From Nostoc sp. 'Lobaria pulmonaria (5183) cyanobiont' (GTDB lineage Bacteria; Cyanobacteriota; Cyanobacteriia; Cyanobacteriales; Nostocaceae), in the NCBI RefSeq assembly GCF_002949795.1, contig NZ_CP026692.1, forward strand, positions 2,898,545 through 2,962,544: a DNA stretch of 64,000 bases. The letters run 5' to 3'. Position 1 is the stretch's first letter; every line of letters starts with the position of its first letter. A program made the position numbers and the translations under genes. The notes below the pieces were generated by a model. The model made no database searches, was not told where the DNA came from, and saw only the letters and a program-made list of their open reading frames with translations. Shown piece after piece: positions 47,101 through 53,150 of the stretch.

Positions 47101-49377
47101 GCCGTGTCGCTCAAACCAAGGCTGCAAACTGTTGATTTCTAAAGCTTCCCCACCAAAAATTACTAAGCGTAAGTTCAAATCGCCAGCAGTTGTAATTGAC
47201 TGTTCGGCTTGAATTAATTGGCGGAAGGCTGAAGGTGTCTGGTTGAGAACTGTGACTTGTTCTTGACACAATAACTGGTAGAATGATTTAGGCGATCGCG
47301 TCACTAAATACGGAACTACTACCAATCGTCCACCATACAGCAATGCACCCCATATTTCCCAAATAGAGAAGTCGAAGGCGTAGGAGTGGAACATTGTCCA
47401 CACATCATCTTGATTGAACTTATACCAAGGGTCTGTGGCTGTAAACAGACGCACTACATTAGCGTGATTGACTAAAACACCCTTGGGCTTACCTGTAGAA
47501 CCTGAAGTGTAAATGACATAAGCCAGATTATCAGGTGTTGCGCTATTTTCCTGGTTTGTCTCGCACTCTTGAGTAATTTTTTCCCAATCGGTATCTATGC
47601 AGATGACACGCGCTTGATGTTGAGGAAGAAACTCTGCTAATTGCTGTTGAGTTAACAGCACGGACACTTGAGCATCTTCTAACATAAAGCTCAAACGCTC
47701 TTGGGGATATTCAGGATCAAGTGGCAGGTATGCACCACCTGCCTTGAGAATACCCAGTATTCCTACAATCATTAAGAGTGAGCGTTCCACACAAATACCC
47801 ACTAGCGCATCGGCTTTTACTCCCAATGAGCGCAAGTAATGTGCCAATTGATTAGCTTGGGTATTCAACTGTTGATAAGTCAGTTGTTGATTGCCAAATG
47901 TCACCGCCACAGCATTAGGAGTAAGTGCTACCTGCTTTTCAAACAACTGATGAATACACTGAGCCTGAGAATAGTCCGCCTGAATATTGTTCCATTCAAC
48001 TAATAACTGCTGTTCCTCAACTGCTGTCAGCATTGGCACTTGAGAAATGCGCTGTTGTGGATTAGCAACAATACCTTGAAGCAATGTTTGGAAATGACCC
48101 AACATTCGAGCGATCACTGTATCATCAAATCGGCTAGTATCGTAGCTAATTTTTATCTCTAATTGTTCACCAGGAAGAGCTATTACTGTTAGAGGATAAT
48201 TACTTTCTTGAGAAACCTGAGTATTTTCTAGGTGAAAACTATTATTGTGTGAGATGAGAGCAGTATCAACTGGAAGATTCTCAAAGACAACAATGCTGTC
48301 AAATAAAGATGTACCCCTGGGGATCTTACTCCAGCCTTGAATATCTGCCAAGGAACTATATGAGTATTGCTCAGACTCAAGTAGCTGTGCTTGTAAATCC
48401 TTAATTAAAGTCAGCACTTGGGTGTCTGCGGCAACTTGAACTCGCATTGGCAAGGTGTTGATAAATAGTCCCACCATTGATTCAATGCCAACAATAGATG
48501 GCTCCCGACCAGATACAGTTGCGCCAAAAACTACATCTGTTTCTTGGCTATAGCGAGACAGTAACAAACCCCAAGTTGCTTGCACTAAATTATTGAGAGT
48601 CAAGCGATGCTGTCGGACAAAAGACTGAAGTGTGGTTGTTGCTGAAAATGTGAACTGAATTTTTTGTTCCCCATAGCTGACGCTGCTATTTTCTTGGTTT
48701 GGTAACAGTTTCTCTACTGTCAATGGAGTGAGTGCAGTAAAACCTTGAAGTTTTTGTTTCCAGAATTCTTCAGCTTGTTTTTGATCCTGTTGCTGTAGCC
48801 AAGCAATATAGTTGCAATAGTTGACAGATGATTGATAACTGGAAGTTTGATTCTGAGAATTTTCTTGATAAACCTTTAAGAGGTCTTTAATTACCAAAGA
48901 TAAAGACCAGCCATCAAGTAATAAATGATGGCTACTCCAAACAAATTGATAAGTATCCCTGTCCAATTGGAACAGATGTAGGCGCATCAATGGAGCTTGA
49001 GACAATTGCAAGCCCTTTTGTCGATCAAAATCCAGAAAAACTTTTAATTGGTGTTGCTGTTCCTGTGAAGTTAACTTTTTCCAGTCATAGGTTTCAACAG
49101 CAATCTGCACCTGTCGATATACTACTTGTACAGGCTGGCTCAAAGACTTCCAAATAAAAGCTGTGCGAAAGATGGAATATTTTTCTACTAATTTATGCCA
49201 AGCTTGCTCGAAGGTTTTTACATCCAATGCTCCCTTCAAAGTGCAACTGAATTGGACAAAATATACGTCTGATTTTTGATCGTACAAGCTATGAAACAGC
49301 ATCCCCTGTTGCATCGGAGATAGAGGATAAATATCTTCTATATTTTCTCTATTTGTTTTATTAATTTCTGATTTCAT
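32110..49377 (-). CDS. Five-module NRPS of a cyanopeptolin-type pathway (Thr, Leu, Ahp position, Leu, N-Me-Tyr)
   Basis: This encodes 5755 residues. The modules end at T motifs near residues 1022, 2077, 3147, 4217 and 5692; A-domain cores lie near 667, 1737, 2792, 3869 and 4935. Pocket codes read by GrsA alignment are: module 1 D-F-W-N-I-G-M-V-H (Thr); 2 D-A-W-F-L-G-N-V-V (Leu); 3 D-V-E-N-A-G-V-V-T (Ahp position of cyanopeptolins); 4 D-A-W-F-L-G-N-V-V (Leu); 5 D-A-S-T-I-A-A-V-C (Tyr). An N-methyltransferase (VLEIGCGTGLLL near 5259) sits in module 5. C-domain His motifs are HHLLLDG, HHIVSDA, HHIVSDG, HHIVSDE and HHIAADG. The start overlaps the preceding gene by ATGA. The fifth module's methyltransferase has a repeat-derived insertion. 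The assembly is complete and intact. Confidence 0.93.
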   Translation of the reverse strand: MKSEINKTNRENIEDIYPLSPMQQGMLFHSLYDQKSDVYFVQFSCTLKGALDVKTFEQAWHKLVEKYSIFRTAFIWKSLSQPVQVVYRQVQIAVETYDWKKLTSQEQQHQLKVFLDFDRQKGLQLSQAPLMRLHLFQLDRDTYQFVWSSHHLLLDGWSLSLVIKDLLKVYQENSQNQTSSYQSSVNYCNYIAWLQQQDQKQAEEFWKQKLQGFTALTPLTVEKLLPNQENSSVSYGEQKIQFTFSATTTLQSFVRQHRLTLNNLVQATWGLLLSRYSQETDVVFGATVSGREPSIVGIESMVGLFINTLPMRVQVAADTQVLTLIKDLQAQLLESEQYSYSSLADIQGWSKIPRGTSLFDSIVVFENLPVDTALISHNNSFHLENTQVSQESNYPLTVIALPGEQLEIKISYDTSRFDDTVIARMLGHFQTLLQGIVANPQQRISQVPMLTAVEEQQLLVEWNNIQADYSQAQCIHQLFEKQVALTPNAVAVTFGNQQLTYQQLNTQANQLAHYLRSLGVKADALVGICVERSLLMIVGILGILKAGGAYLPLDPEYPQERLSFMLEDAQVSVLLTQQQLAEFLPQHQARVICIDTDWEKITQECETNQENSATPDNLAYVIYTSGSTGKPKGVLVNHANVVRLFTATDPWYKFNQDDVWTMFHSYAFDFSIWEIWGALLYGGRLVVVPYLVTRSPKSFYQLLCQEQVTVLNQTPSAFRQLIQAEQSITTAGDLNLRLVIFGGEALEINSLQPWFERHGDSSPQLVNMYGITETTVHVSYRPLSKADLNVTASIIGRPIPDLQVYLLDQHLQPVPIGVRGEMYVGGAGVTRGYLNRPELTQQRFISNPFAEVGGSRLYKTGDLARYLPNGELEYLGRIDNQVKIRGFRIELGEIEGLLASHPALWENVVVVREDEPGDKRLVAYVVTKPEKSTTVQELRSFLSNQLPSYMMPNTFMLLESLPLTSNGKIDRHALPKPDLDNTQLEQFVAPRTPIEEMLAQIWAQVLRIEQVGIHDNFFELGGHSLLATQLVSRIRNTFKVELPLRELFTNATVAQLARSLQQLQQQDISLTSLPILKRTENVELPLSYAQQRLWFLDQFEPNSPFYNIHLALRLTGTLKVPALEQSLQAIVERHEALRTNFITVDGQASQIIQTQSDWQVSVFDLQNLPANEQEIALQQLAQEHAIQPFNLATQALFRAKLLVLNQTENVLLVSMHHIVSDAWSMGVFVKELAALYDAYAQGKSPNLLPLPIQYADFALWQREWLQGDVLQDQLNYWQKQLKYAPALLPLPTDRPRPAVQTFVGAHQEFELSPELSQQLTQLSQQQGVTLFMTLLAAYDTLLYRYTGTEDILVGSPIANRDRSQIEGLIGFFVNTLVMRTDLSGNPSFSELLGRVREVALGAYSHQNLPFEMLVEALQPERSLSHTPLFQVMFVFENTPISTAELTGLTVNPLVVKNTTTKFDLTLAILNTATGLVGIWEYNTDLFDASTIERMAGHFVTLLEGIVANPKERVSQLPLLTAVEQQQLLVGWNDTSVEYPSNKCVHQLFEEQAQRTPDAVAVAFEKEHLTYHELNCRANGLAHYLRSLGVGADTLVGICVERSIEMLVGLLGILKAGGAYLPIDPEYPTERLHFMLEDAQVRVLLTQQRLLDRLPPNQAQQVLLDADAQVISQCSQENPITATEASNLAYVIYTSGSTGQPKGVLVAHKALLNLVFWHQRAFAITAFDKATQVASTAFDAAVWELWPYLTAGASVDLIKQGILTSPLDLQDWLISQNITISFLPTPVAEQLLSLEWKPNTALRTLLTGGDKLNRYPSSRLPFQVVNNYGPTENTVVTTSGIVVADGTDHISPSIGRPIANTQVYILSEYLQPVPIGVAGELHIGGESLAQGYLNRNELTQQKFIPNPFDKAEGQRLYKTGDLARYLADGNIEYLGRIDNQVKIRGFRIELGEIEAILNQDPNVQTSCVILREDIPGEKRLVAYVTLHQHTLTISELRHYLKAKLPPYMMPQALVILESMPLTPNGKVDRRALPAPNLQSDKDKYVAPRTPIEEMLAQIWAQVLKVEQVSIYDNFFELGGHSLLATQLISRIRSNFQVELPLRELFATATVAELAQLIEQLQQQKLQLTAPPILPRPRDAQLPLSYAQTRLWFLDQFDPNSSFYNIPTALRLVGTLNVAALERSLQEIIARHEALRTNFITVDGQANQVIQTLPNWTVSIVDLQHLPLSEKEIAAQQLVQQQATQPFDLVRLALVISTLVVLSETEHIFLMCIHHIVSDGWSMSVFVSELAALYNAYSQGEQSPLTPLTIQYGDFAIWQREWLQGEVLQTQLSYWEQQLKDAPALLVLPTDRPRPAVQTFAGATQEFALPIELTQKLTKLSQEQGCTLFMTLLAAYDTLLYRYTEQEDILVGTPIANRDHSEIEGLIGFFVNTLVLRTDLSGNPSFNELLGRVRQMAMEAYSHQDLPFEMLVETLHPERDLSHSPLFQVDFLLQNDPLSQVELTGLTATLLPIESTTAKFDLTLAMSNTATGLVGVFEYNTDLFDGTTIERVVGHFVTLLEAIVANPQQHIAELPMLTAVEQQLLFGEWNDTQADYPDHQCVHQLFESQVELTPNAVAVVFGNEQLTYQQLNTQANHLAHYLQSVGVGIETFVGIYLERSLSIIVALLAILKAGGAYVPLDPDYPQQRLADISQDSQLSFLISKTKLLGSLPVQGTKVIVLDAESQNLTAQPQDNPNSEVKPENLTCILYTSGSTGKPKGVMLSHGALVSHSCAISEVFGLTSSDRVLQFASFSFDVAAEEIFPSWYTGGTVVLRPAQMFPDLASFARFIAQEKLTVLNITPAYWHEWAIAVSQQDATVPESLRLVAVGGDSVLPETVTMWRQLVGNRVSCINVYGPTEASVTAIVNDLLDPKLETTNTVLIGRPIANTQAYILDGNLQPVPIGVKGELHLGGVRLARGYLNRPELTQEKFIPNLFMEGEGNRLYKTGDLARYLPNGSIECFGRIDNQVKVRGFRIELGEIETVLNQHPHVQISCVIVREDTPGDKCLVGYVVPLEQKLSTISELRQFLSSKLPLYMVPQAFVMLETLPLTPNRKVDRRALPAPDLYSNLLKKYVAPRTPVEEMLAQMWAQVLKVEQVGIHDNFFEIGGHSLLATQLVSRIRNIFKIELPLRTLFAAATVEQLVRSIGQLQQEDLELTSPPILRRVENTELSLSYAQQRLWFLEQLQPNSGLYNIPLALRLVGTFNRSALEQSLQEIIARHEALRTNFIAVDGKALQIIQTATDWQVSIVDLQDLSTPEQEIAIQELAQQQALQPFDLATQALVRAKLLVLNKTEHILLVCMHHIVSDEWSIGVFLQELTALYNAYSQGKSPNLAPLPIQYADFALWQRQWLQGDVLQSQLNYWQEQLKDAPALLQLTTDRPRPAVQTFAGAYQKFELSPKLTQKLTQLSQQQGATLFMTLLAAFDTLLYRYTGQSDILVGTPIANRDHSEIEGLIGFFVNTLVMRTDLSENPSFSSLLTRVREMALGAYSHQDLPFEMLVEVLQPQRNLSHTPLFQVAFLFQNTPTSGVELSGLTISDLPPENVTAKFDLTLAIGNTATGLVGMLEYNTDLFDSSTIKRMADHFVTLLEGIVANPQQPISQLPMLTAVEQQQLLIDWNDTRVDYPQDKCIHQLFEEQVEHTPDAVAVVFENEQTRHIASLTYHELNCRANQLAHYLRSLGVRADALVGICVERSLEMVVGQLGILKAGGTYLPLDPEYPTERLHFMLLDAQVQVLLTQEQLVDQLSANQATLVCLDTDAQVISQFSQENLITATTASNLAYVIYTSGSTGQPKGVLVDHHALLNLIFWHQQTFEITALDKATQVASTAFDAAGWELWPYLTAGASIYLLKSGIIGSPVDLQDWLRSQNITISFLPTPVAEQLLSLEWTQNFTLRTLLTGGDKLHRYPSSSLPFQVVNNYGPTENTVVTTSGIVVSDGWEHNISPSIGRPIANTQIYILDEYLQPVPVGVPGELHIGGASLAQGYLNRAELTQEKFIQNPFSDKPHSRLYKTGDLARYLPDGNIEYLGRIDNQVKIRGFRIELGEIETALSQLREVQEAVVVAREDQPNNKRLVAYIVPQQKNGENNYPDNSAQCLRANLKKILPDYMIPSSFVVLDNLPLTPNGKIDRRALPKPELTLLNEADYVMPNTEAEKIIAGIWQKALQVEKVGIHNNFFELGGHSLIATQVISRLQEAFGTSLPLRYIFESPTIAQLSEAILGQLETGSSLAVPAILPVSRDADIPLSWAQERLWFVNQLEGESGAYTIDFTLRLVGNLNVKALAQAFTEIVQRHEVLRTHFEIKNNQPVQVIDPNMTITLPVVDLQNLPDPWKQVEQLATAEACKPFDLANGPVLRVKMWQVATDEHVLLFAIHHIAADGWSIGVLIGELSAYYRSFLTSSSVDLPELPVQYADFSVWQRQWLTNQVLERQVNYWKQKLTGAPPLLELPTDRPRPAIQTFRGGTEQLQLDALLTQQLKKLSQESGSTLFMTLLAGFVVLMSRYSGQTDLVVGSPIANRNRTEIEGLIGFFVNSLALRFDLSQEPTFEALLAQVRQVTQEAYDHQDLPFEMLVEELQLERNLDRNPLTQVVFALQNAPTSPWDLPGLKVEGMPSGLDSVRLDLEVYLWDAPEGLGGFCSYNRDLFDAATIARMMQHFKTLLAAIVDNPRQPVSLLPLLTQQERHQLLMEWNDIQAEYPQNQCIHQLFESQVERTPDAVAVVFKNQQLTYHELNCRANQLAHYLRSLGVGADVLVGLCVERSLLTLIGLLGILKAGGAYVPLDPDYPTERLGFMLEDAQVWVLLTQQHLVDKIPSNQANTVFLEQICSEIAQNKQDNLTGIVTAFDLANVIYTSGSTGKPKGVMVEHKGLCNLAQAQIQAFGLQNSSRVLQFASLSFDACISEILMTLGAGATLYLGTKDSLMPGTPLIERLHDYAITHVTLPPSALAVMPTEKLPALQTLIVAGEACSVELMRQWSFGRNFFNAYGPTEASVCAAIAKCTFQDEKITIGRPIANTQIYILDSHEKPVPIGVPGELHIGGAGLARGYLNRTELTQEKFIDNPFSDEAHSRLYKTGDLARYLADGNIEYLGRIDNQVKIRGFRIELGEIEAALSQHSLVQESVVVTIDTSGDKSLVAYLVPGFKTQVLPQQLAQWQSEYVTDWQKLYEQAYSQPQPSTEDVTFNISGWNSSYTRQPIPDWEMREWVENTVSRILAVEPQRVLEIGCGTGLLLSRIAPNCQQYWGCDYSIAALQHVEQVCSTVEGLEHVRLLHQMADNFAAIPQGEFDTVILNSVVQYFPNVDYLLQVIEGAISTMGYANATIGQKGGQKGTLFVGDVRSLPLLEPYHAAVQLARAESDRTVEQWQSQVHSSIAAEEELLIDPRFFIALQTRFPQITWVEIQPKRGHSENELTQFRYDVTLHLGTDVLSTVVPWLNWQLDQLSFSQIQNQLVEEQPELLGIRCVPNQRVQQALQTWKWLSNPPGVETVGQLREMLTQQPVTSINPEQFCQLGQQLGYSVHLSWWGSSQDGCYDVMFCRNSKAAQGAFWDSSAIAAKPWTDYTNNPLHGKLVQKLVPQVREFIQQKLPNYMVPQAFVVLNALPLTPNGKVDRRALPKLDTASRNLSTSFVSPQTPIEAQLVQIWGEVLGLERIGIKDNFFEIGGHSLLATQVISRINSAFGIDLSVQKMFEFPSVAAIASYIEVMDWAAEGLAVTEASGEIVEF
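33291..33345. repeat. Repeat insertion in N-methyltransferase domain of module 5
   Basis: This adds about 17 residues (STMGYANATIGQKGGQKG) just before TLFVGDVRSLPL, a loop where N-MT domains normally have only a few residues. The DNA contains CTACGATGGGCTACGCCAAC, a familiar Nostoc repeat piece, and a GGTCAAAAAGGTGGTCAAAA duplication. Confidence 0.6.
38284..38303. repeat. Perfect 20-bp palindrome in frame in A domain of module 4
   Basis: AGACGCGATATGTCGCGTCT adds TRHIAS before LTYHELN in module 4. Modules 1, 2, 3 and 5 lack it; the terminal NRPS has a variant at the same site. Confidence 0.85.
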
Positions 49378-52300
49378 AAATTTGATAATATTTGTTCTAG
49401 TTCTAATTGATTAATTTGTAATAACGGGAAATCATTTGGAGTAGAATTATCAGTTTCTAAAGAAGAACAATTGACCAACCCTTGCTCTGTTTGGGCTTCC
49501 GTGATTGTGCCTGTCACGGTGGCTAATTTGGCGATAGTTTGATGAGTAAATAATTGCTTGGGAGTCAGTTCTAATCCCGCTTGCCTTGCTCTAATAATGA
49601 TTTGAATACTGAGGATGGAATCGCCACCGAGCTCAAAGAAATTATCATGTACACCTACCTGCTGTACTCTGAGAACTTGTGACCAAATTTGTGCCAGTAT
49701 TTCTTCAGTGGAGGTGCGAGGTGCAACAAATTGGTCTTTGGGTTGGCTGTGTAAATCTGGTTTTGGTAGTGCGCGGCGGTTTACTTTACCGTTGGGCATT
49801 AGTGGTAGTGACTCTAACACCACAAACGCCTGGGGAATCATGTACTGTGGAAGTTTTGCTGTTAGGGAGTAACGCAGTTCATTGATTGTTAGTGTCACTT
49901 GTAGATGTGGTACTACGTAAGCGACCAACTGCTGCTGTCCTGGGGTATCTTCGCGGGCAATTACACAAGATGTCTGCACATCGCTATGTTCGTTGAGTAT
50001 GGTTTCAATTTCTCCCAACTCAATACGGAATCCCCGAATTTTTACCTGATTATCAATACGTTCCAAGTATTCAATTTTGCCATCTGGTAAATAAAGTGCT
50101 AAGTCCCCAGTTTTATACAGTCTACTCTTTGCTGCCGACGCTCTCTGCGAGACGCTATGCGTAGCTTGCTTCCCTGTAAGGGTACGCGGACTTGCTAACG
50201 CTGCACTATCCTCAAATGGATTAGGGATGAATTTTTCTTTTGTCAACTCAGGACGGTTGAAGTAGCCTCTGGCTAATCCAGCACCGCCAATGTGCAGTTC
50301 TCCAGGTACACCAATGGGTAATGGTTGCAGATACTCGTCTAAAATGTAGGTTTGCGTATTGGCTATTGGACGGCCGATAGGGGCAACTTGACGCTCAATT
50401 CCTTCCTTGCAAGTCCAGAAGGTGGCATCAATACAAGCTTCCGTTGGCCCATAGAGATTGTGTAAGTTCACATTGAGATTACTTAACACTCTCTTTTGCA
50501 AAGCAACAGGTAAAGCTTCACCACCGCAGAAGATTTGTTTGAGGGAGTGACAATTTTCAAGTCCTCCTTGTTCTATCAGTATTTGTAATAAAGATGGTAC
50601 AAACTGAACAGTAGTGACCTGTTGTTGAGCAATTAAATTTAACAGGTAAGCGGGGTCAGCATGACCTCCTGGTTGAGCTAATAACAACTGTCCACCTACT
50701 AGCAAAGGTGCGTAAAATTCCCAAACTGAGGCATCAAAACTAAAGGGGGTTTTCTGTAGCACTTTGTCTTCTTCAGTCAGAGGGAATGTTGATTGCATCC
50801 AAAACATATGGTTGCAAAGATTGCGGTGAGAAAGCATCACTCCCTTTGGCTGACCTGTAGAACCAGAAGTATAAATCACATAAGCTAAGTTATCTGCTTG
50901 CACAAGTGCGCTACCTACGGTAGGCTGCGCTAAGGCATTTTTCTGGCTTGACTGATAAATTACTGCCCAGTCAGTATCTAAAGATACAAGCTGTGCTTGG
51001 TGCTGGGGCAACTTGTTCAAGGTTTGCTGCTGTGTCAGCAGCACTGTTACTTGAGCATCTTCTAGCATAAAGCTCAAGCGTTCAGTAGGATAATCTGGGT
51101 CAAGAGGCAGATATGCACCACCTGCTTTGAGTATCCCCAGTATGCCTATCACCATTTCTAAAGAACGTTCTACACACAACCCTACTAGCACATCCGCTCC
51201 CACACCCAAAGACTTCAAGTAGTGAGCCAACTGGTTAGCGCGACAATTTAACTGGTGGTAAGTCAGTTGCTCATTTCCAAATATCACTGCTATTGAATGA
51301 GGGGTACGCTTTACCTGCTCGTCAAACAACTGATGAATGCACTTATCTTGAGGATAATCTACAAAAGTATCGTTCCACTCCACCAGTAACTGCTGCTGCT
51401 CAACTTCCCTCAGTAGAGGTAGTTGCCAAATCTGCTCCTGTGGATTAGCAACAATACCTTCAAGCAAGGTCACAAAATGCCCTGCCATACGCATGATTGT
51501 AGCAGCTTCAAACAAGTCAGTGTTGTATTGCCAGCAGAGTTGTAACTCTCCCTGAGCTTCCATCCCCATAAGATTCAGATCAAAACCTGCACCCCGTTGT
51601 CCGAGCAAGTATGGCTCCATCTGAAGCACTTGTTCTTGAATGTGCAATGAATTCTCTTTTGGTTCACACCAACTTTGTGCTTGCCAAGTAAAAATAACTT
51701 GACATAAAGGCGGACGACTGGGATCTCGATGCGGTTGAAGTTGTTCTGCTAAAAGAGGAAAAGGGTAATCTTGATACTTTTGGGCTTCTCTAACTGTCTT
51801 GCTGACTCTAGCGAAAAGTTCGTTGAATGTGGCGTTTTTCTCAACAGAAACTCGTAAAACTGTTAGATTGACGAAGTAGCCGATAATCTTTTTGAATTCT
51901 TTACCCTTCCGACCTCTTATTGGGCTGCCTATGAGGATATCTTTTTGATTAGTGTAACGATAAAGTAGCACGTAAAATGCTGTCAACAGAATCTGATAAG
52001 AGCTTGTTCCAAAGGATAGAGCTAGATGTTTGAGTTTTTGAATTAGTTGTTCATCTAGCTTTGAAATATATGATACTCCTTGATAAGTCTGTAATAGGGG
52101 GCGGGGTTTATCGGTGAGCAAATTTAAAATTGGTAAGTCGCCAGCTAATTTTTTTTGCCAGTATTGCCAAAGCTTTTCTCCTGTGGAACTCGATAGCATT
52201 TCTGACTGCCATTGCACAAATTCTGTATAAGATTTATTTTTTTCCAAAAAATCATTGGCTGTCTCTGTATGCTCTTGGCTATCTTGTTCAATTTCGGTAG

Positions 52301-52772
52301 TGTACAAAGACCTAAATTCACTGAATAGTAAATCAACAGACCACATATCGCTAGATATATGGTGCATTGTTAGCATCATAACGTGTTTGTTGGCTGATTG
52401 AGTAAATAGACTAACTCTAAAAACTGCATCTTTTTCTAAGTTAAAAGGTCGGTCAGCTACAGCAAATATTTTCTCTTTTAAGCCATCTTCACTTTGGTTA
52501 CTGGCATCTATTGCTTCAATTTTAAATTCCTGTTGTTGATTAATTTCTCGAACGGGTTTACCTTTGTGGATGGTATACGTAGATTGAAGAATAGGATAGT
52601 GTTCAATAATTTTTTTCCATACACGATTGACAACATTAATATCTAAATAAGAATTAATTTTTGCAGTAATGAATATATTATAAGCAACATTCTCTGGAGC
52701 AATTTGCTGGATGAGCCATATTGCTTCTTGACCAGATGAGAGTGGGTAAGTTGTTTTTACAATTCTATTCAT
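49374..52772 (-). CDS. NRPS starter module (C-A-T), predicted Gln
   Basis: This encodes 1132 residues. An N-terminal condensation domain (HHISSDMW near 135) at the very start of the pathway suggests a starter C domain that joins an acyl group to the first amino acid. The A domain has FDASVWE near 682; the pocket code reads D-A-W-Q-F-G-L-I-D-K, which I associate with Gln. The T domain has FFELGGDSILSIQ near 1050 (GGDS rather than the GGHS of all later modules). An 82-residue tail follows. The gene ends in an ATGA overlap with the long NRPS gene. The A domain has a repeat-derived loop insertion at 50130-50212. An acyl-Gln side chain fits the exocyclic part of cyanopeptolins. Confidence 0.92.
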   Translation of the reverse strand: MNRIVKTTYPLSSGQEAIWLIQQIAPENVAYNIFITAKINSYLDINVVNRVWKKIIEHYPILQSTYTIHKGKPVREINQQQEFKIEAIDASNQSEDGLKEKIFAVADRPFNLEKDAVFRVSLFTQSANKHVMMLTMHHISSDMWSVDLLFSEFRSLYTTEIEQDSQEHTETANDFLEKNKSYTEFVQWQSEMLSSSTGEKLWQYWQKKLAGDLPILNLLTDKPRPLLQTYQGVSYISKLDEQLIQKLKHLALSFGTSSYQILLTAFYVLLYRYTNQKDILIGSPIRGRKGKEFKKIIGYFVNLTVLRVSVEKNATFNELFARVSKTVREAQKYQDYPFPLLAEQLQPHRDPSRPPLCQVIFTWQAQSWCEPKENSLHIQEQVLQMEPYLLGQRGAGFDLNLMGMEAQGELQLCWQYNTDLFEAATIMRMAGHFVTLLEGIVANPQEQIWQLPLLREVEQQQLLVEWNDTFVDYPQDKCIHQLFDEQVKRTPHSIAVIFGNEQLTYHQLNCRANQLAHYLKSLGVGADVLVGLCVERSLEMVIGILGILKAGGAYLPLDPDYPTERLSFMLEDAQVTVLLTQQQTLNKLPQHQAQLVSLDTDWAVIYQSSQKNALAQPTVGSALVQADNLAYVIYTSGSTGQPKGVMLSHRNLCNHMFWMQSTFPLTEEDKVLQKTPFSFDASVWEFYAPLLVGGQLLLAQPGGHADPAYLLNLIAQQQVTTVQFVPSLLQILIEQGGLENCHSLKQIFCGGEALPVALQKRVLSNLNVNLHNLYGPTEACIDATFWTCKEGIERQVAPIGRPIANTQTYILDEYLQPLPIGVPGELHIGGAGLARGYFNRPELTKEKFIPNPFEDSAALASPRTLTGKQATHSVSQRASAAKSRLYKTGDLALYLPDGKIEYLERIDNQVKIRGFRIELGEIETILNEHSDVQTSCVIAREDTPGQQQLVAYVVPHLQVTLTINELRYSLTAKLPQYMIPQAFVVLESLPLMPNGKVNRRALPKPDLHSQPKDQFVAPRTSTEEILAQIWSQVLRVQQVGVHDNFFELGGDSILSIQIIIRARQAGLELTPKQLFTHQTIAKLATVTGTITEAQTEQGLVNCSSLETDNSTPNDFPLLQINQLELEQILSNL
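50130..50212. repeat. Repeat insertion in A-domain loop (starter NRPS)
   Basis: About 25 extra residues between NPFEDS and SRLYKTGDL, at the same loop as the insertion in the terminal NRPS (29185-29307). The DNA has GACGCTCTCTGCGAGACGCT and CGTAGCTTGCTTCCC, typical interspersed-repeat pieces. The frame is kept. Confidence 0.75.
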
Positions 52773-53150
52773 TCAAACTCCTTTAAACTTTAGAATTTTA
52801 GTTATAACAATACAAATAAGGAATGTGCAAAGAGAGTCTGGGTCAAAAAGTTTTTCAAGCTTAGACTAAGTTACTCTCTTTGGAACTGTTACAGTTAAAC
52901 TCGCTCGAATAGTAATTTTTATTTCTATTTTTACATAGGTAAAACTTTTATTATTTAAACTGGTTAAAACTTGACTAGGATTATCTAATTGCATTAGTTT
53001 CTATTCTCAACTTCAATTCTATTGTTCATTAAAATAAATAGTTACTAGATTTTAAGCGAAATCATAATTTATATGTAATTTTTTAGTAAATAAATATATT
53101 AGATAATATAATCCCATTTTTTTAAATAAAACGCAATCCCAGTTAAGACA

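Noticed and set aside
32110..52772. Many plus-strand open frames of 60-160 codons across the NRPS genes
   Set aside because: They recur at equivalent positions in each module and are antisense shadows of conserved NRPS motifs.
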